Positions 34,223-47,932 are shown, counted from the first letter of the stretch. The stretch: DNA of 64,000 nt from Hetaerina americana (GCA_022747635.1 JAKTNV010000003.1:11751411-11815410), one strand, 5' to 3'. Translations and numbers: made by a program. The notes: a model not told the origin generated them from the letters alone.

Positions 34223-37200
34223 GACCGGCGGTGGATTACGGTAATTTTTAAAGACGTCGCAAACGTCAACGATCGCAAACTTACGGTAATTTTGATGCGA
34301 AAGCGATTCGAAGAGTATTTTTCACAAATTCATCATCATATCGATTGGAATCGCAAACTTTTCATTTGTTGATCCTTTTATTTGTTTTCAAAAATCCCTC
34401 TAGTCTCCGTGCAATCGATGATTATTGTTTACTTGGAACTTTAAAAGTAATTTTTTTACACTTATCACAAATTACAAAAAGCCCTTGCACTGATAAGAGA
34501 TAATTTCACGACTATGAAGATCGTAAAATGTACATTTCTTAATAAAAAACAATGAATATCTACTATTGACTTACTAGTCAACGTAAAAGCAGTTTCCAGA
34601 AACGCAAATACCTACACATTCCTATGCACTTGATGTGGAGGGCGTTGGCTGGAGGAGAAGAGGACGTTCAGTTATCAACACCAATCAGTGTTCATGTTTG
34701 TCATCAATGGTACGTATAAATAACTGACATACTGGACGCACATATCTGTTGGTTTCCACGTCAGGCTAGCAGGATTTATACAGCCAGAACAAAGCGCAAC
34801 GAACAATTAGTTGCTGCAAGGTATTAAATGAACTGCCGATGAAAACTGGTTATTTCTTTTATGCAGAGACTCGAGGTGTGCAGCTTGAGAGATTTGGTCG
34901 GACTCGCTGAATTTAAACCTTTGAGAAGGAAACATTTCCGTCCTTCATTAACTCCCTGCAACGCAATTTCAAGGCCACAATTCTGCGCAGATCAAGCAAT
35001 CCACTCCGAGCAACGCACGGAAACCATTTCTTTTTCTTAAGTGTCAGTCGCTTTTGACGTCAAAAAGGCTTGAAGAATTAAAATGATTAATAGACTCCAA
35101 TTTGAAGCGTGGCCTTAGCGAAATCTTTCATCTGCTTCGAGTGACAGAGCAGATTGTAAAATCCGCGGAGAAAAAATAAGAAAAAAAGCTGCACACCGTT
35201 TTCACGCGTCCACGTGTGAAATTGCTCTGAAACAACGGCCATGCGCAGAAAATTTAAAATACATTTATTGACGATTTTTCAGACACACGTTTCAACAAGT
35301 CATTCCTAGAAGGTGAATTTACAACGAATCCCTCGGATGCTAATAATTTTGACAGTTGGTTCAAAAATTGGAGATTCTTTTCAATTGGGAGGGAATGGGT
35401 TACATGAAAACACGATGATCGCGAAAAGACTTCCGAGGTCCACGTTTCATCAAAGATTTCTAATAAAACTTGAAGGAACTTTCTCGCTTTTGGTAACTCC
35501 ATCGTTCAAATTTCTCAAACACGGAAGACTAATGCCACTCCTGCTCTAGTGCGAACAGAAACCACTCGAAAGTTATCATTTCACAGCGTTGATTTTCCAG
35601 GATATCCATAAGTTATTGGCAAACCCGCGTTCGCAGAATATCCTTTGTTAAACGTCCTCCTCACTCAGCATTGACAATGTTACAATATTATAATTTGGAC
35701 AAGGAGGAGCAAAAAAAATATCGATGTGATTTTCAGATTTGTGGGAGGCATTTTTAATTTCTTTCTCCACTTATTTCTTCGTCTCATTCTCCTTTAACTA
35801 CCTTCCTCATCAACACATATTCAAAAATATTACATGGCCTCCCCTTTGTAGATACATAAGCAATTCCCGAAATTACATGCATTACGCAATTTGTTCCCGA
35901 AGTTATCACCGTCAGTTGTGCAATCCTTTTTCATGAGCTGATACCTACAAAAATAACCACTTTATTTACAGCGAAGTGAAAAAGAACTTTCAATGAGCTT
36001 TCTTTAAGAGATATTAGTAGCGGAGTTTGCTATTCGGATTCCTATTCCTCTACACATACAAGTACTTGTACTCCGGTGTTACTGCAGCTTTACTTTCATC
36101 GGTCCACAGTCCAATGAGCTGTCATTGGTCTGTCACGGGAGGACGGCTCGCGTCGGTCAACAACCGAACAGCATTGAGAATGAACCAATGAGAGCGGATT
36201 GGATTGTGGATTGAGATAAGGTCGATTAAAGCAAAACATAGCCCTGAACAGAAGAGGCCGACTGGAACGCCCGTGTAACGGGAGGGATTTAAATGAATTA
36301 AGTCGGCAAAAAGAAGAGAATAACTCCGTCATCATCATCACTCGATGAAAACCATTATAATAATTGTAAAACGGTATTAAATGATGATACTAGAAACCAA
36401 TTACGATATTCAAAGAAAGAGCGATTTTAATACTCATGCAGGAATTTAATTTCTCACGTTCTAATAAAGTCGCGAGTGAAATAGCCAAAGATAATGGAGA
36501 ATTATTCAAAGCGGGGAGAGTCTTGAAACAATGATTGAAGTAGAATGTGATGAAAAAATGGGGATAGTTAAGTTGAAGACTACTTAAACAATGTAGCTAC
36601 TTGACCTAAGGATAAATTAAGTCACACAGTCATGATCATTTCAACAACCGACATTTTTCCTTTGCCACAGATGTTTTTCAGCATGCCCATCGCTCTTATT
36701 TAAATATGTTAATTCACACGTAACGCCCATTAAGAGTGTGGTCTTTATCTAAGCAATCGGCAACGCTCATGGAAATCGTCTCCGGACCTTCGGATTCGGA
36801 GAAAACTCTCTCTCACGGAACGCAAAGGAATATAAGGCGAAACTCTACAAGGTGATTACTGTGCATTATTTTAGTTCCGAATCGAATTCATTTCCCCTTA
36901 CAGAGTGTTCTTTTTTAAATTCTTTCACGAGTTCGCAATATTCCCAGTCAGTCTTCTTATCTCATTCGAAGTCGTCGAGCAGCCCACGTGATCCACGAAA
37001 GCGTCCGTTGACCTTCTGATTGATGATTCGCAGCGATGAGCTCAAGCATCCATCTTTCGTCAACCATTTTGCATAAACATTCCCCACTCAAACGACTTGC
37101 CACCGGATTAGACACGGGGAACACGGGAAATTTTCAATTTGTAGTACCATCACGTCTTTATACGATTTAATTTTGTCAATAAGGTACAAATTACACAAAT

Positions 37201-39995
37201 ACTCCTAATCCTATCCATTGCTTCTGTATATTTTATATTTTGTTTTATTACTAATGCGTGAATACTTCTTTTTAGAGGAGCAGAATAATATCCGGTAATC
37301 AATGGTAAAAGATAAGTAAAGATACGAGCTTCACCAAATCGACCAAATTTGCAACGACTTTCATGGCTTTCGTTCACTATTGGCCTTGACATATTGTACA
37401 ACGATGACGCCACAACAATCTCAATGGCATGTTCCTACTTTTAATGTCAGTGTCTTGTATCGGACTCGACATACGAATTATGGTCTATGTTTTCATTTGA
37501 CGTTGCTCAGAAAAGGAAATGTTGTGATGAAATCTCCGCATAGTAATATTCAAGGCATCGCTACCACTAAATCTAAAGCAGTGTCAGTTGGGAACCTTAT
37601 TTACTTTTCAAAACTATACACTATTTTCATTCCCCACTTATATCCTCCAGATCTGTTTTGAGTTTTCAACCTAATGAGTGAGTGATCGCCCAATCAAATC
37701 GAGGGCGATGCTCTGTGACGCTGCGCATTTCCGTCCGTTGACTGGGAAGGCCGAAGTATGGACCCCTAACCACGCCTTTCTCAAGGAGTAATACGCAATG
37801 CAATGAGCGGCCAAATCGGGCGCGGGGGGGGTTCGTCCCCTTTAAAACTGCATTTTACCCATTATTACCTGCTCCTCCTAAGTGGTCCAAATGGCTTCGG
37901 CAACCAGTCACCTACCCTAACAACTATAATTACACGCGTAGGGTGGGAGGTGGGAATGAATGGGGTCGCTACCCTCAGTAGGATCATGACCCGGAGCTGC
38001 CACTCTATTGCCGATCAGAGGTCACGACCTCCCACTAGTGACCCAAATGGGGACGAAAATGAATGATGCCATAGTAGAGCGATTTCACATTTTCAGTACT
38101 GATCCTCAATAATATACTGAGGGTCAATATTGATATCGCTAAGTCAAAATATCTTTAATAATAAGTATCGATATGGTCCACATAACGCAAAATATCCGAC
38201 AGGCAAATGAAATTATTACATCGTGTACGATATTTATCGGACATTAATATATTTTTAAATGTATTCCCCCAGAGATTCATTATGTAAGCACATAGTCCGG
38301 GAGGAGAACTTGGAACCCCCTAGACGTATGGCAACTCTGGAGGGGAAATCCTAGTTGTCGGAGGTGAGCATGCAAACCGTTCGCCTAAGCAAGAGACGTA
38401 ACCTCAAACTTTATGCTGCCGTAAGGCTCCCGGTAGTTTCATCGTGAGGAGAGAGTAATTACGGTGAATGCATGTGCTCCCTAAATGCCAAGAGTAAAAA
38501 GAAAAAATACCCAAACCTCAGCTATGCCTTAACCTTTATGTTGCATCACCAGTCAAGTCTCTTCACAGTATGACAGGATATCGAGCGTAATGGTGCACTT
38601 TAAAAAGTTCAAGATAGTCATTAACGGAGGCTCTTCGGAGGCAGATTCCCGAGAAGGTTGGAAGGAGAGGCAACTTGGCAGTGGAGACAAATGAAGAGGC
38701 CTTGAGATAGGCAAGAGATGAATTTCGAAGAAGACGAGAGGTGGATTAAGGATGCCAGGGGCTCTGAAGGGGCTTCTCGGGAGAAAATATGGCGAGAGCG
38801 GAAGAGGATGATTGAGCTATAGTTGAATAAACAGCAATTTAATGCTGAAGATAAAGGTATGGGAAACAAGACGTTGCAGACAATATTAGTTGGCACGGAT
38901 ACTAAGCACTCGGAATGGGTCAGGTCCAGGGGTGACTCTCTTCGGAAGAAATAGATTTGTCGTCTCAGGTATGGGTGGAATTAGTTTTAAGTTAAAAATA
39001 GTCCTCGCGAAAATTAACTCACCTAAACCCATTTATGGTTACATTTCAATATTTTTTACTAACTCAAGCTTGGTTAATAATTAATTTAATTAAGCTTATC
39101 AATTAAATTTTGAATTGAATAAATTGATTTAATTAAGTTAACCCGCAGGTGGATCCAGATTCTGTGATTCATCAAATTCACAGACAAGCTGAAATGTTTT
39201 TCATAATCATCCATTTCTCCTAAAGACATTAATACTAGGCAAATGTTTGTAAAATAAAACACAAGTTCTACATTCAAGTATTTACGCAGTTTTGTCCAAT
39301 ATTTCTGTGCTTACCTCACAATCGTAAGTACATAAATTCACTTTTTGTGAGGTAAGATAAGCTGTTATGTTACTGGATTATTTCAAGCCCTAACAGTTTG
39401 ATACATGGTTAAAACTACCTTTAATTTAAGATTTTTGAGTTTTTGCCACATTAATGTAATGCTTATTTTATTTAAATCGATCGCTAACTCTTGAGAACTC
39501 TCACTGCGAAGTCGGGCGTATTTTTATGCGAATTTCCAAGCAAGCGCAAGTTCTCAGCTCTCTTTATATTCCTCGCCGTGCAGCGTAGCAGTCAATAGGA
39601 AGAATATCACACTCACTTTCTTTCCAGCCGCGTCGTTCAGAAATACTTTTTTTATGAAACTTCCGCGACTTGGTTTTCTCCGACATTCCTCCTTGAATGG
39701 GCACTTATCCGTATTTGTTCAGAATGAGTTGGACGTATCCGTCGTTCAAATACTGTTCTATAAAAAAACGTTCGCGCCATGTTAAGCGGCAGTGGAGGAA
39801 ACAAACTGGCAAATGACAAAGGGATGCAGAAGGGAAAGGGAGGGAGCGAGGAGGGTGTAAGTGAGTGAAGAATAATTCCGAGATGTCTCTCAGCGTCCTG
39901 TTCGAGTCTTTCGTGGATGGAATCAACCAGAACAGAGTGAGCAGGGTTTTTAGGCCTGATTTTTTTTCCAACTTCCCTTTCACAATCCTCTCGAA
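34223..39995. other. No gene seen
   Basis: About 5.8 kb with normal CpG and no supported ORF. A short degenerate patch at 38280-38420 may be another tRNA-like relic. Purine-rich sequence at 38640-38890 could be LINE-derived but shows no motif. Confidence 0.45.
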
Positions 39996-40131
39996 AACAA
40001 GACGAACACGTTCAAAATAACTACTTTTTGATTCGACTATGGACTATTCCTTTCTCGTAAAGACGAACAAGACGAGCACGTTCAAAATAACTACTTTTTG
40101 ATTCGACTATGGACTATTCCTTTCTCGTAAA
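39996..40131. repeat. Tandem duplication, two 70-bp units
   Basis: AACAAGACGAACACGTTCAA at 39996 recurs 70 bases later at 40066 with one substitution, and the match continues to CTCGTAAA. The two units are almost identical, implying a recent duplication. Confidence 0.92.
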
Positions 40132-40867
40132 TCACATTTGGAAGGAAAATTCCTTTAATTACGACAGGGATCGCTTAGGAAGCGTTGGAAAAAGTTACTA
40201 GCTACACCACAGTGGGACTTGCGAATAATAAACTGAACGGTTAAATGACACACATAATGCTAATTTTACCTCTACTGATAACGATGGTGGAAAGTGATAA
40301 TAAAACAACATTATCCAATAATAAATCGCCATTCCGAGAGTGAAATGAAAATTTCCTGTAGAGCAACATGAAACTTAAGGATCGAATTCCCGTGTCCGTG
40401 AGATTTTCAGGATTATTCAGATTAGTTTTCTGGGCACACAATTAGAGAATTTAAATCTACCACTCGGACTGTCACATAACTCGCGACACTGTTTTGCGCT
40501 GTAAAAACCTATAGTCAAAGATTATTGAGACCGCCTATACCTGGTTCCACCTCAACCCCCCTTCGCCCTCTAAAGAAAACCTAATTTTCCCTGACTACCC
40601 TTGCTTATACCCCCTACCCTATGGTGTAAGTACTTCACGATCGATGGTCTCGGGGAATACAAATATTATCGTGAGAAATTAATTTAACTAATTCTGGTAT
40701 GCCTTTTTCATTATGAAGTCAAAATCACGAAAGTTTCTCAAGAGCACTTCCTCTCGGGGGCTTGAACAAAGTTAAACTCGTCATCTAGCCCTAAGATGTC
40801 ACCTGTAGAATGCCTTCCCCATTCAAAACGTTTTCATGTAATTTTTTAAAATGATTCTCGTTTAATA

Positions 40868-41190
40868 CCTCTTCAAAGACAACGTTAACTAGCCACTTGA
40901 CGCAGACATGTCACACATGATCTCACGATATTACTTATTTATTTCAAAAGGCGCATACAGAAACGTTCCATATTCATTTCCTTTCAGAGCCCGACTCAAG
41001 TTGAAGTCGCAGAGTGACCCAAGGCTCTTACATGTAGAGACTCTCCCGAACCACAAAGAGATAATGTATTTCTTTTAATATTCTAGATCTCTTAAAGACA
41101 ATGTTAATTAACTGGTAGAGAGATGCGTCGCACATCATGTCTCGACATGGTTTACCCTATCAAAATTTATTTATTTTGGAAGAATCGACG
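40868..41190. repeat. Diverged duplication, about 220 bp apart
   Basis: CTTCAAAGACAACGTTAACT ... CACACATGATCTC ... TTATTTATTTC at 40868-40960 resembles CTTAAAGACAATGTTAATTA ... CGCACATCATGTCTC ... TTATTTATTTTGG at 41092-41190. An old tandem duplication or two copies of one element. The flanking plus-strand frame at 41123-41431 has no motif. Confidence 0.4.
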
Positions 41191-41940
41191 GCTCTCTCAG
41201 GGTGAGGCCCGAAGCCATAGTTTGTTTATCTTATTGGGACATAAATCCGGCCTACCTCCCTTGATGTCTGATAACTTCCCTTCCCGAAAAAGCACACCCC
41301 CAAAGCCCTCCCTCTCCATTTCGTCGATCCCTCACCAAAATGTTTTCTTCCGTCCAACTTTCTCCCGGTGCACCTTTATCACGTTCTCCCGACTTCCCTC
41401 CCCCCTCTTCCACGGCCATCCTCGTCTCTAAAGTCAAAAATAAAACACTTTCCCCCCTCCCCATGGACATGTGCTCCCCCAGAACGTTGACCCAAAAGGA
41501 AGAGCGATAACCGCCGGGGCCTGCACGTGAATCACACACCAACGCTCCCTGCCGTGCTCACGCACCACGCCGCTCCGTGGTGGTGTCGACCTCGGATGTG
41601 TCTCACGATGGGAACGAGCGAAGAGCCAACGCCCTCAAATATTTACTGCGGCTCGATTTAAAAAGTTGGACACGAACCCGTTAATGAATTAGTTTTTTTT
41701 TATTTCGGAGAAACGCTTTTGCAATACCACAGCGAGTAAATGTCGTGAAACTCCACGGTAATTAAGCAAGGAAAGTCTTGTTCATGTCCGAAAGAATTCA
41801 AAAGCAAATTTGTTTGGCCAAATTTGACGGCCATTGATGATATTCACTACTTAGTATTTGATAATGGTCTCAGCAACTCGAACCCCCACATTAAAACGTC
41901 TTTTCTTCCACGTTTAGTCGTCCGATGAACTCGGTCAAAT

Positions 41941-42240
41941 AGTTCCAAAAAACTACGGGAGATGCCGCAACAGTAATTTTTAACGGAGTCATCCGCTAAC
42001 ATACCTGTACATTTCAATGCAACAATTTCAGAATATTAAAATCATTCGCCTTGGCCGGGATTCGAACCCGGATCCCTCGATTTCCGGCCGAGTGCTTTAG
42101 CCAGTTAAGCTTATCGAAGCGCCCTCTTAAAATGTCAGAGCTTAAGAGGCGTGCCGCCTCGATAGCTTAACTAGCTTAAGCACTCAACCAGACATCGAGG
42201 GATTCGGGTTCGAATCCCGGTCTAGGCGAATGACTTTTAC
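41941..42240. mobile_element. Head-to-head tRNA-like SINE pair (family B)
   Basis: Two tRNA-like heads face each other: minus strand at about 42048-42122 and plus strand at about 42150-42232. Each has an A-box-like TAGCTTAACT(G/A)GCT, an anticodon-arm-like segment ending ATCGAGGGAT, and B box GGGTTCGAATCCCGG. The spacer is about 25 bases. The body of the left unit (41941-42045) matches the headless copy at 19087. Because of the short variable region and SINE body I read these as SINE heads, not tRNA genes. Confidence 0.65.
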
Positions 42241-44700
42241 ACTCTGAAATTGTTACATCGGTCAAATAGTACAGTATCTGTATTCAATGATCTAGAGCTG
42301 GTTAGAAGGAGCAGCAACATTGTAAAAATACTTGAAGAAATGAAAGTATGCGAACTAGAAAGAGTTAATTTTGTAGGATATCGATTTAATTCGAATATTG
42401 GTTCCCACCGGGAGTCAAAAGTCGAATTAAATTTAACCCAGGTGGAGAACCCAGGTCTCTAGGTACCCGTTAACGGGGGTATTTCAAAACCCTTTCACTC
42501 AGGTTTTAAGAAACCTGCCACTCGACAGTAGTCATGAAAAATTGAAGTTTTCCTCCCTTAATTTAAATTCACGGCGATCAAGTTGTTTTGACATAAATCT
42601 CATATGCCGAAGCACTATGAAATAATTTTTTTTCTCATACATGGGATCCATACAATATAGTACTAATTAATTATGTTAGGTAATATTATTTCCCTATATT
42701 TTTCAATTAAGAGAAAATACTTTATATAACTTTATTTTTCTGCTTATTTTCAATATCACTTGAACTTCTCATCAATTAAAAATTCTGGATGACACTCTAA
42801 GATGAAATGATTATATTTAAATGTACTATACGCAATTAATGGACTGTCTAAAAAAATGATAAAAGCGTTGCATTTAAACAATATTTTATTTGAGAAATTT
42901 CCAAATTATTGGTTCAACAGTAGTCTACGCAACACTAGGACACCAATTTCTTCTTCATTCCGAAAGCATCCCGATGTAGGGATTTGTAATCCACAAGGGA
43001 CGTATATAATAAGTCGAGTAAGGGTTCAAGAAATATATTTTCAAATACAACCTCTATGCCTTGGGTTTTTAAGATTGTATGAGGCCATTCACTATTTTTG
43101 CTGTAATCTTTTATTAATATACGTATTCCTTAATTAACTGTTTATTTCTTCCTAAGTAATACCGACAAATACTCTTAAACAGGTAACTATTACTCTTAAC
43201 AGATTCTGAAGTTCTTTCAGCTTGGTTCAATGGACAATTCGATTTAAGGTGCGTCAAAGTTTATCAATATTACTCAAAAAAATCGATTGTGATATTGAAA
43301 TGCATCATTTGCTCTCATCAATACTCTTGACGAGAGGTTAATTTTAAACATGACCTTAGCAAATTTCTGATACTTGTTTCCCTCAATTTTTTGAGATATA
43401 AGCGAAAAGAGACGCATGGAAAACACCGTTAGTTGCCATGTGACAAAATCTTCGTTTGCCAGTGCTACCCGGGGAAACAGCAGGTTGCATGTTGCACAAT
43501 AATTCAGGTTCTCGTACAAATATTCGCAAGCAGCAATCCGCCAAGAAGAACTTCTGGAACCGCAAGCAGTGCCGTATCTAGTCCCCCACCCATACGCACT
43601 TTAATTTCAGATTTCTTCCCAAACCCGCAAAGGGTAATACATAAATTTCACAGTTGTGTTATTCGGGACAAGGCTGCAAGCGGATCTATACTTAAGATGA
43701 TAGACCTGCATGTGGGAAGCACTCAAGAAACTTTCACTTGATCTGCAGCAAAAAACATAATTGAGCGCTGAGGAGAACATAAAATGTTTAAAGCAGCTGA
43801 TCAAGTTGATTTTCTTCGCTTTCCCAAATAATTTGGTCTTATTCTGCTCACTCCTCGGCGTGGGCAAAAACCGTCTTCGGACACGCCTCCTTCCTTATCG
43901 GGAAATAAACATAGCGAGGTCATTGATGCATTAGAGACTTGTGCCCTCATTAAACCAGGTTTCCCTGACTCGATAGAATTTTTAACGACGCTATTTTTTC
44001 CATTAGAATTAAATTTGTTCAGAAAGTCGCATGAGATCTTGATTCCACGTTTTCCCAAACACGTGACATCAGTCGCTTGAGTGCTCACCACCGTTTCGTG
44101 ACACACTCATTCGGTTAATTCAATGAAATAGGTCACAGCTTTTCACTGATAGGTTCCACATTCATTGGGTTTTCACCGTTTGACGTTATTAGTTCCGGTC
44201 TAAACAGTTTTGGTCCAAATCTTTCCATTTTTTTGCAATCAAGTGCACTCTTGTAGCAAAGTGTTGGACTAGAAAGGGAAGGTTTTATCCCAAAGGATTT
44301 ACTCTTAGCTTCACCGAGAGGCGCATAGCTTCTTTTAGTATCTTAGTTTTTCCTCCTGAATCTTGTGGACTCCAAAACGTTTTTCTTTTGACTCGGAATA
44401 ATATGCGTATTACTTCCGATATCATGCTCTCAAATAGGAAACAATGGAAATAAGTTTTAAAGGATACACATGGGTTAAAGTTAGAGCGCCTAGCAAATAC
44501 GCCTTAACAGTTCCATCAGGTTGGATCTGCATTTCACTTACGCAGAGAAGCACAGAATGAATTCACAAGCATATTCTCATATCCTATGCGGATTTCAAAA
44601 CCACCGATTTAAGGAAACGAAGAAATAACCAAATGATATGAAAATTGCACAAAAGTAATTTTGAAAATGCATGTATGCATATATACTCCTGTGTGTTTGT
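42241..44700. other. No gene seen
   Basis: AT-rich to 43200, mixed afterwards. The frames at 43433-43741 and 43801-44106 (about 100 codons) carry no recognisable motif. Confidence 0.45.
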
Positions 44701-44702
44701 GT

Positions 44703-44711
44703 GTATGTATG

Positions 44712-44748
<37 letters not shown>
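44703..44748. repeat. (TATG)n and (TA)n microsatellite
   Basis: TATG repeats followed by a TA tract, immediately outside the left arm of the foldback repeat at 44771. Confidence 0.9.
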
Positions 44749-44751
<3 letters not shown>

Positions 44752-44770
44752 TTTTCCTTATATACTCATA

Positions 44771-45672
44771 TATAAGGAAAAGGGATAGGAACACGTATAA
44801 AGGACGAACACAATAGAGGTGGGGAAGGCGGAATCGAACGGATCACAAGAGTAAAAATATTTCCTCAACCGGGACTCGAACACCGGATCTTTCCACTTGC
44901 CGGGCGGATGCTCTTAACCACTTGAGCTATCGAGGATATGTAATTTACCCTGAGATCCGTGGGTCTTATATGTCGCCAAGCGCCCCGATTCTTTAGCCAA
45001 GAGATGGCGTCAGGGGGCTGTTTCACCCACCAAAGGAGAAATAGACAATACACAAGAGGAAAGGCGGTTGAGGAAATATTTTTACTCTTGTGATCCGTTC
45101 GATTCCGCCTTCCCCACCTCTATTGTGTTCGTCCTTTATACGTGTTCCTATCCCTTTTCCTTATATATGTTTCTGTATATCTGAGTATTTATTCGCCGTT
45201 TGGCGGGATTTCGTGTTTGAATGTGTATTTGGCCAATGTGGCTCATCTCTTTCTTCTGGCTATGCGTGCCACGAAACGCACTGTTCTTTTCCTGTATGAT
45301 GTTGTATGAATTCTAACCACTATCCTTTCCTCTTGTGTATTGTCTATTTCTCCTTTGGTGGGTGAAACAGCCCCCTGACGCCATCTCTTGGCTAAAGAAT
45401 CGGGGCGCTTGGCGACATATAAGACCCACGGATCTCAGGGTAAATTACATATCCTCGATAGCTCAAGTGGTTAAGAGCATCCGCCCGGCAAGTGGAAAGA
45501 TCCGGTGTTCGAGTCCCGGTTGAGGAAATATTTTTACTCTTGTGATCCGTTCGATTCCGCCTTCCCCACCTCTATTGTGTTCGTCCTTTATACGTGTTCC
45601 TATCCCTTTTCCTTATATATGTTTCTGTATATATGAGTATTTATTCGCCGTTTGGCGGGATTTCGTGTTTGA

Positions 45673-45676
<4 letters not shown>
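44771..45676. mobile_element. Foldback array of a tRNA-headed repeat unit (family C)
   Basis: Sequence at 44771-45066 is an inverted copy of 45325-45620 with no difference seen. Sequence at 45065-45224 is also a direct copy of 45517-45676 with one base changed. Each long arm contains a tRNA-like head (44870-44938 minus, 45453-45522 plus) with GATAGCTCAAGTGGTTAAGA (A-box region) and GTGTTCGAGTCCCGG (B-box region). The middle, 45225-45324, is single-copy. TA tracts border both outer ends. It is a recent, structurally rearranged SINE-like insertion. The 62-codon frames in each arm are identical because of the repeat and are unlikely to be coding. Confidence 0.75.
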
Positions 45677-45756
<80 letters not shown>

Positions 45757-45830
45757 CAGAAAATATATATACATCTATATAAATATATTATATTTTCATA
45801 TATATATATACACACATATAAATTGATTTT
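45677..45830. repeat. (TA)n microsatellite
   Basis: Long TA tract at 45677-45752, then interrupted TA/CA repeats to about 45820. It abuts the right end of the foldback array. Confidence 0.95.
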
Positions 45831-46978
45831 TTACGAGAATTTGGGGGATTTACGGAATATACACTTATACAGGAAGGATACATTTCCTCTTAAAATTCAA
45901 GAATGCTTCCTGTCACTCATTATACAGAAGCTTTTCTGCCACTAATTTCATGTAAAAAAGATGGCGTGAAAATACATATTCTCTTGCAATCAATATATAT
46001 CCAGTTTTACTACTCAAGAAGCAAAATTTCATTTTTTAAGTCGGTAGAAATTGTACCCAACATCCATGGGTACTATATAACCTATAAATATATTTACTGA
46101 TGGGCAAACAGAGAGAACGCGACGAAAAGTGTCCCGCGTATAGTGTAATTCCTACCTAAAGTCTTCCTTAACCCCCTAAACAATTTTATTTGGTAAAAAA
46201 TTAACCTCTGTCCCCGCATCTCGGTCACCCATACACGTTATTTCGTCTCCCTCAGTGAAATATGTCGGAATTTTGATTGATCTTGGATCGGAGTTTTCGA
46301 CACTACCGCTTACGGTAGGAGTTTTTCCGCGGACAAATCTCCTTCAGGAATGACATTTACACACACATGGGAGGAGTTAAGATGAGATTACTTCTCCCTC
46401 CCTAGAATTTGTAAAAACTCGGAAGCTAACTCCATGTAACTCTTGTTGAGAGAGTTTACTCATACCATAGGACACGTGCGAATCGCTAAGTATATCAACC
46501 GCAATGATTCACTGTTCTTACTATTCCGCATTAGAGTAGAAGAGCCATCTGCGATAGAAGATGGCTATCATGTACTAGTATTTTGCTATGCCACCTCTAC
46601 GCTCATTCCTGATGGCATTCCCTCTTTTTGATCACCCTTGCCTTGTGTAACTATGCAAGTTTTTCACTATTTATTTCCACTTTAACTTTTTCTTATTGCA
46701 TTACGGAGTGATATATATCAGGATAATTATTTTCATTCAATTTCTATCAATTTCAGTCTTTTGAAGCTTTGATTCGTTCGGCCCCAACTGTGTTGCATTT
46801 GAACTCCAGAGAGGAAAACGCCGGTTAATTGGCACACACGCAAAGGATTCAGTTCTGTGACATTTCAAGTAGTTAGTGACATTCCACAATATGCCCAACC
46901 TCCATATTTACCTACGAGAGCTGTTTCCACCGTCCTTCATATGACCTCGAATCTTACAATCTGGAATGTATAAACAAA
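45831..46978. other. No gene seen
   Basis: No supported ORF or repeat. Confidence 0.5.
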
Positions 46979-47242
46979 ACACAGTAATCAACCCGAAGGT
47001 CGGTTAAGTAGGTGATGGTAGAGATCACCCAGTACTAAGCCCTATACGGCGTGTGAAAATTCACACATCAGGGTAGGGTGGCCAGTTCCTTTCCCTGTGC
47101 CGGTTATGGTTTCCCAGGAAGGCCTGGTAACCGAAAAAATCACATAGCTTGGGTGGAGCTGCAGGTGCCCAGAGTGCCTTACCCGGGAATTGAATCCGGG
47201 ACCCTTCGGTCAATACCTCTACCCCCTGGACTACCGCGACCA
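46979..47242 (-). mobile_element. tRNA-derived SINE, family A, copy 3
   Basis: 3' end at 46979 (plus-strand CACAGTAATCAACCCGAAGG). Body words CACCCAGTACTAAGCCC-like and GGTTTCCCAGGAAGG are shared with copies 1 and 4. The head is at 47180-47242, with minus-strand B box GGATTCAATTCCCGG, one change from the consensus. About 265 bp, apparently full length. Confidence 0.85.
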
Positions 47243-47779
47243 ACCTCGAATGTATACATTATTGATAATAAAAATTACTTAAGCATGAGCTTGAGGTTGG
47301 GTTCATCTTCGTGGTGAAGTCCTCGTGTCTTACTTCAAAGGTGCGGAAAGCAGGTTCCTTTCCTGCGCCGCCCTGGGAAAACCAGCGGCGATATCCAGAA
47401 AAGAACAAGCAGCTCGAGTTCAAGGGCCGTCCATAGATAACGTCTCATCCAAATGGATGGGATTCTTGAAACATGCGCCGTAATGGGAGGAAGAGATTCG
47501 ACATCGCACGGCAATTTCCCGAATTTTGTGCATGCCAGAGGAATGCTAAGGAGGTATTTTGAAACACGTCGTATATTGGAAAAGGAAATATGTTGTGTGT
47601 TGAATTCACATTCCAGTCGCCGAGAGGACCAAGAGTTTGCCGTGAAGCTGACAATTTCGGTTTAAATTTTAGGGTCGAACAGGTGTGACGCATTATCATG
47701 GTAAGGTTGAAGATGCGAAAAAGTGTGAAATGGATAGAATATTGCGGGGAAAGTAGTGTGAGAAAAACTGGCGACATGT
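47243..47779. other. No gene seen
   Basis: No supported feature. The 182-codon minus-strand frame beginning at 47993 runs through the adjacent microsatellite and is an artefact. Confidence 0.45.
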
Positions 47780-47836
47780 GTGTGTATGTGTGTATATATG
47801 TATATATATATATGTATGTATGTATGTATGTGTATG

Positions 47837-47871
<35 letters not shown>

Positions 47872-47878
47872 GTATGTG

Positions 47879-47932
<54 letters not shown>
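47780..47932. repeat. (TG)n, (TATG)n and (TA)n microsatellite
   Basis: Several interrupted tracts ending in an uninterrupted TA run that abuts the left arm of the PLE at 47933. Confidence 0.95.

Noticed and set aside
42150..42232. Functional tRNA gene
   Set aside because: Cloverleaf-like, but it occurs as an inverted pair with SINE body sequence and irregular arm lengths, so it is better read as a SINE head.
45335..45523. 62-codon ORF conserved in two copies
   Set aside because: Identity of the two frames is explained by the recent DNA duplication and spans a tRNA-like head; not evidence for protein coding.
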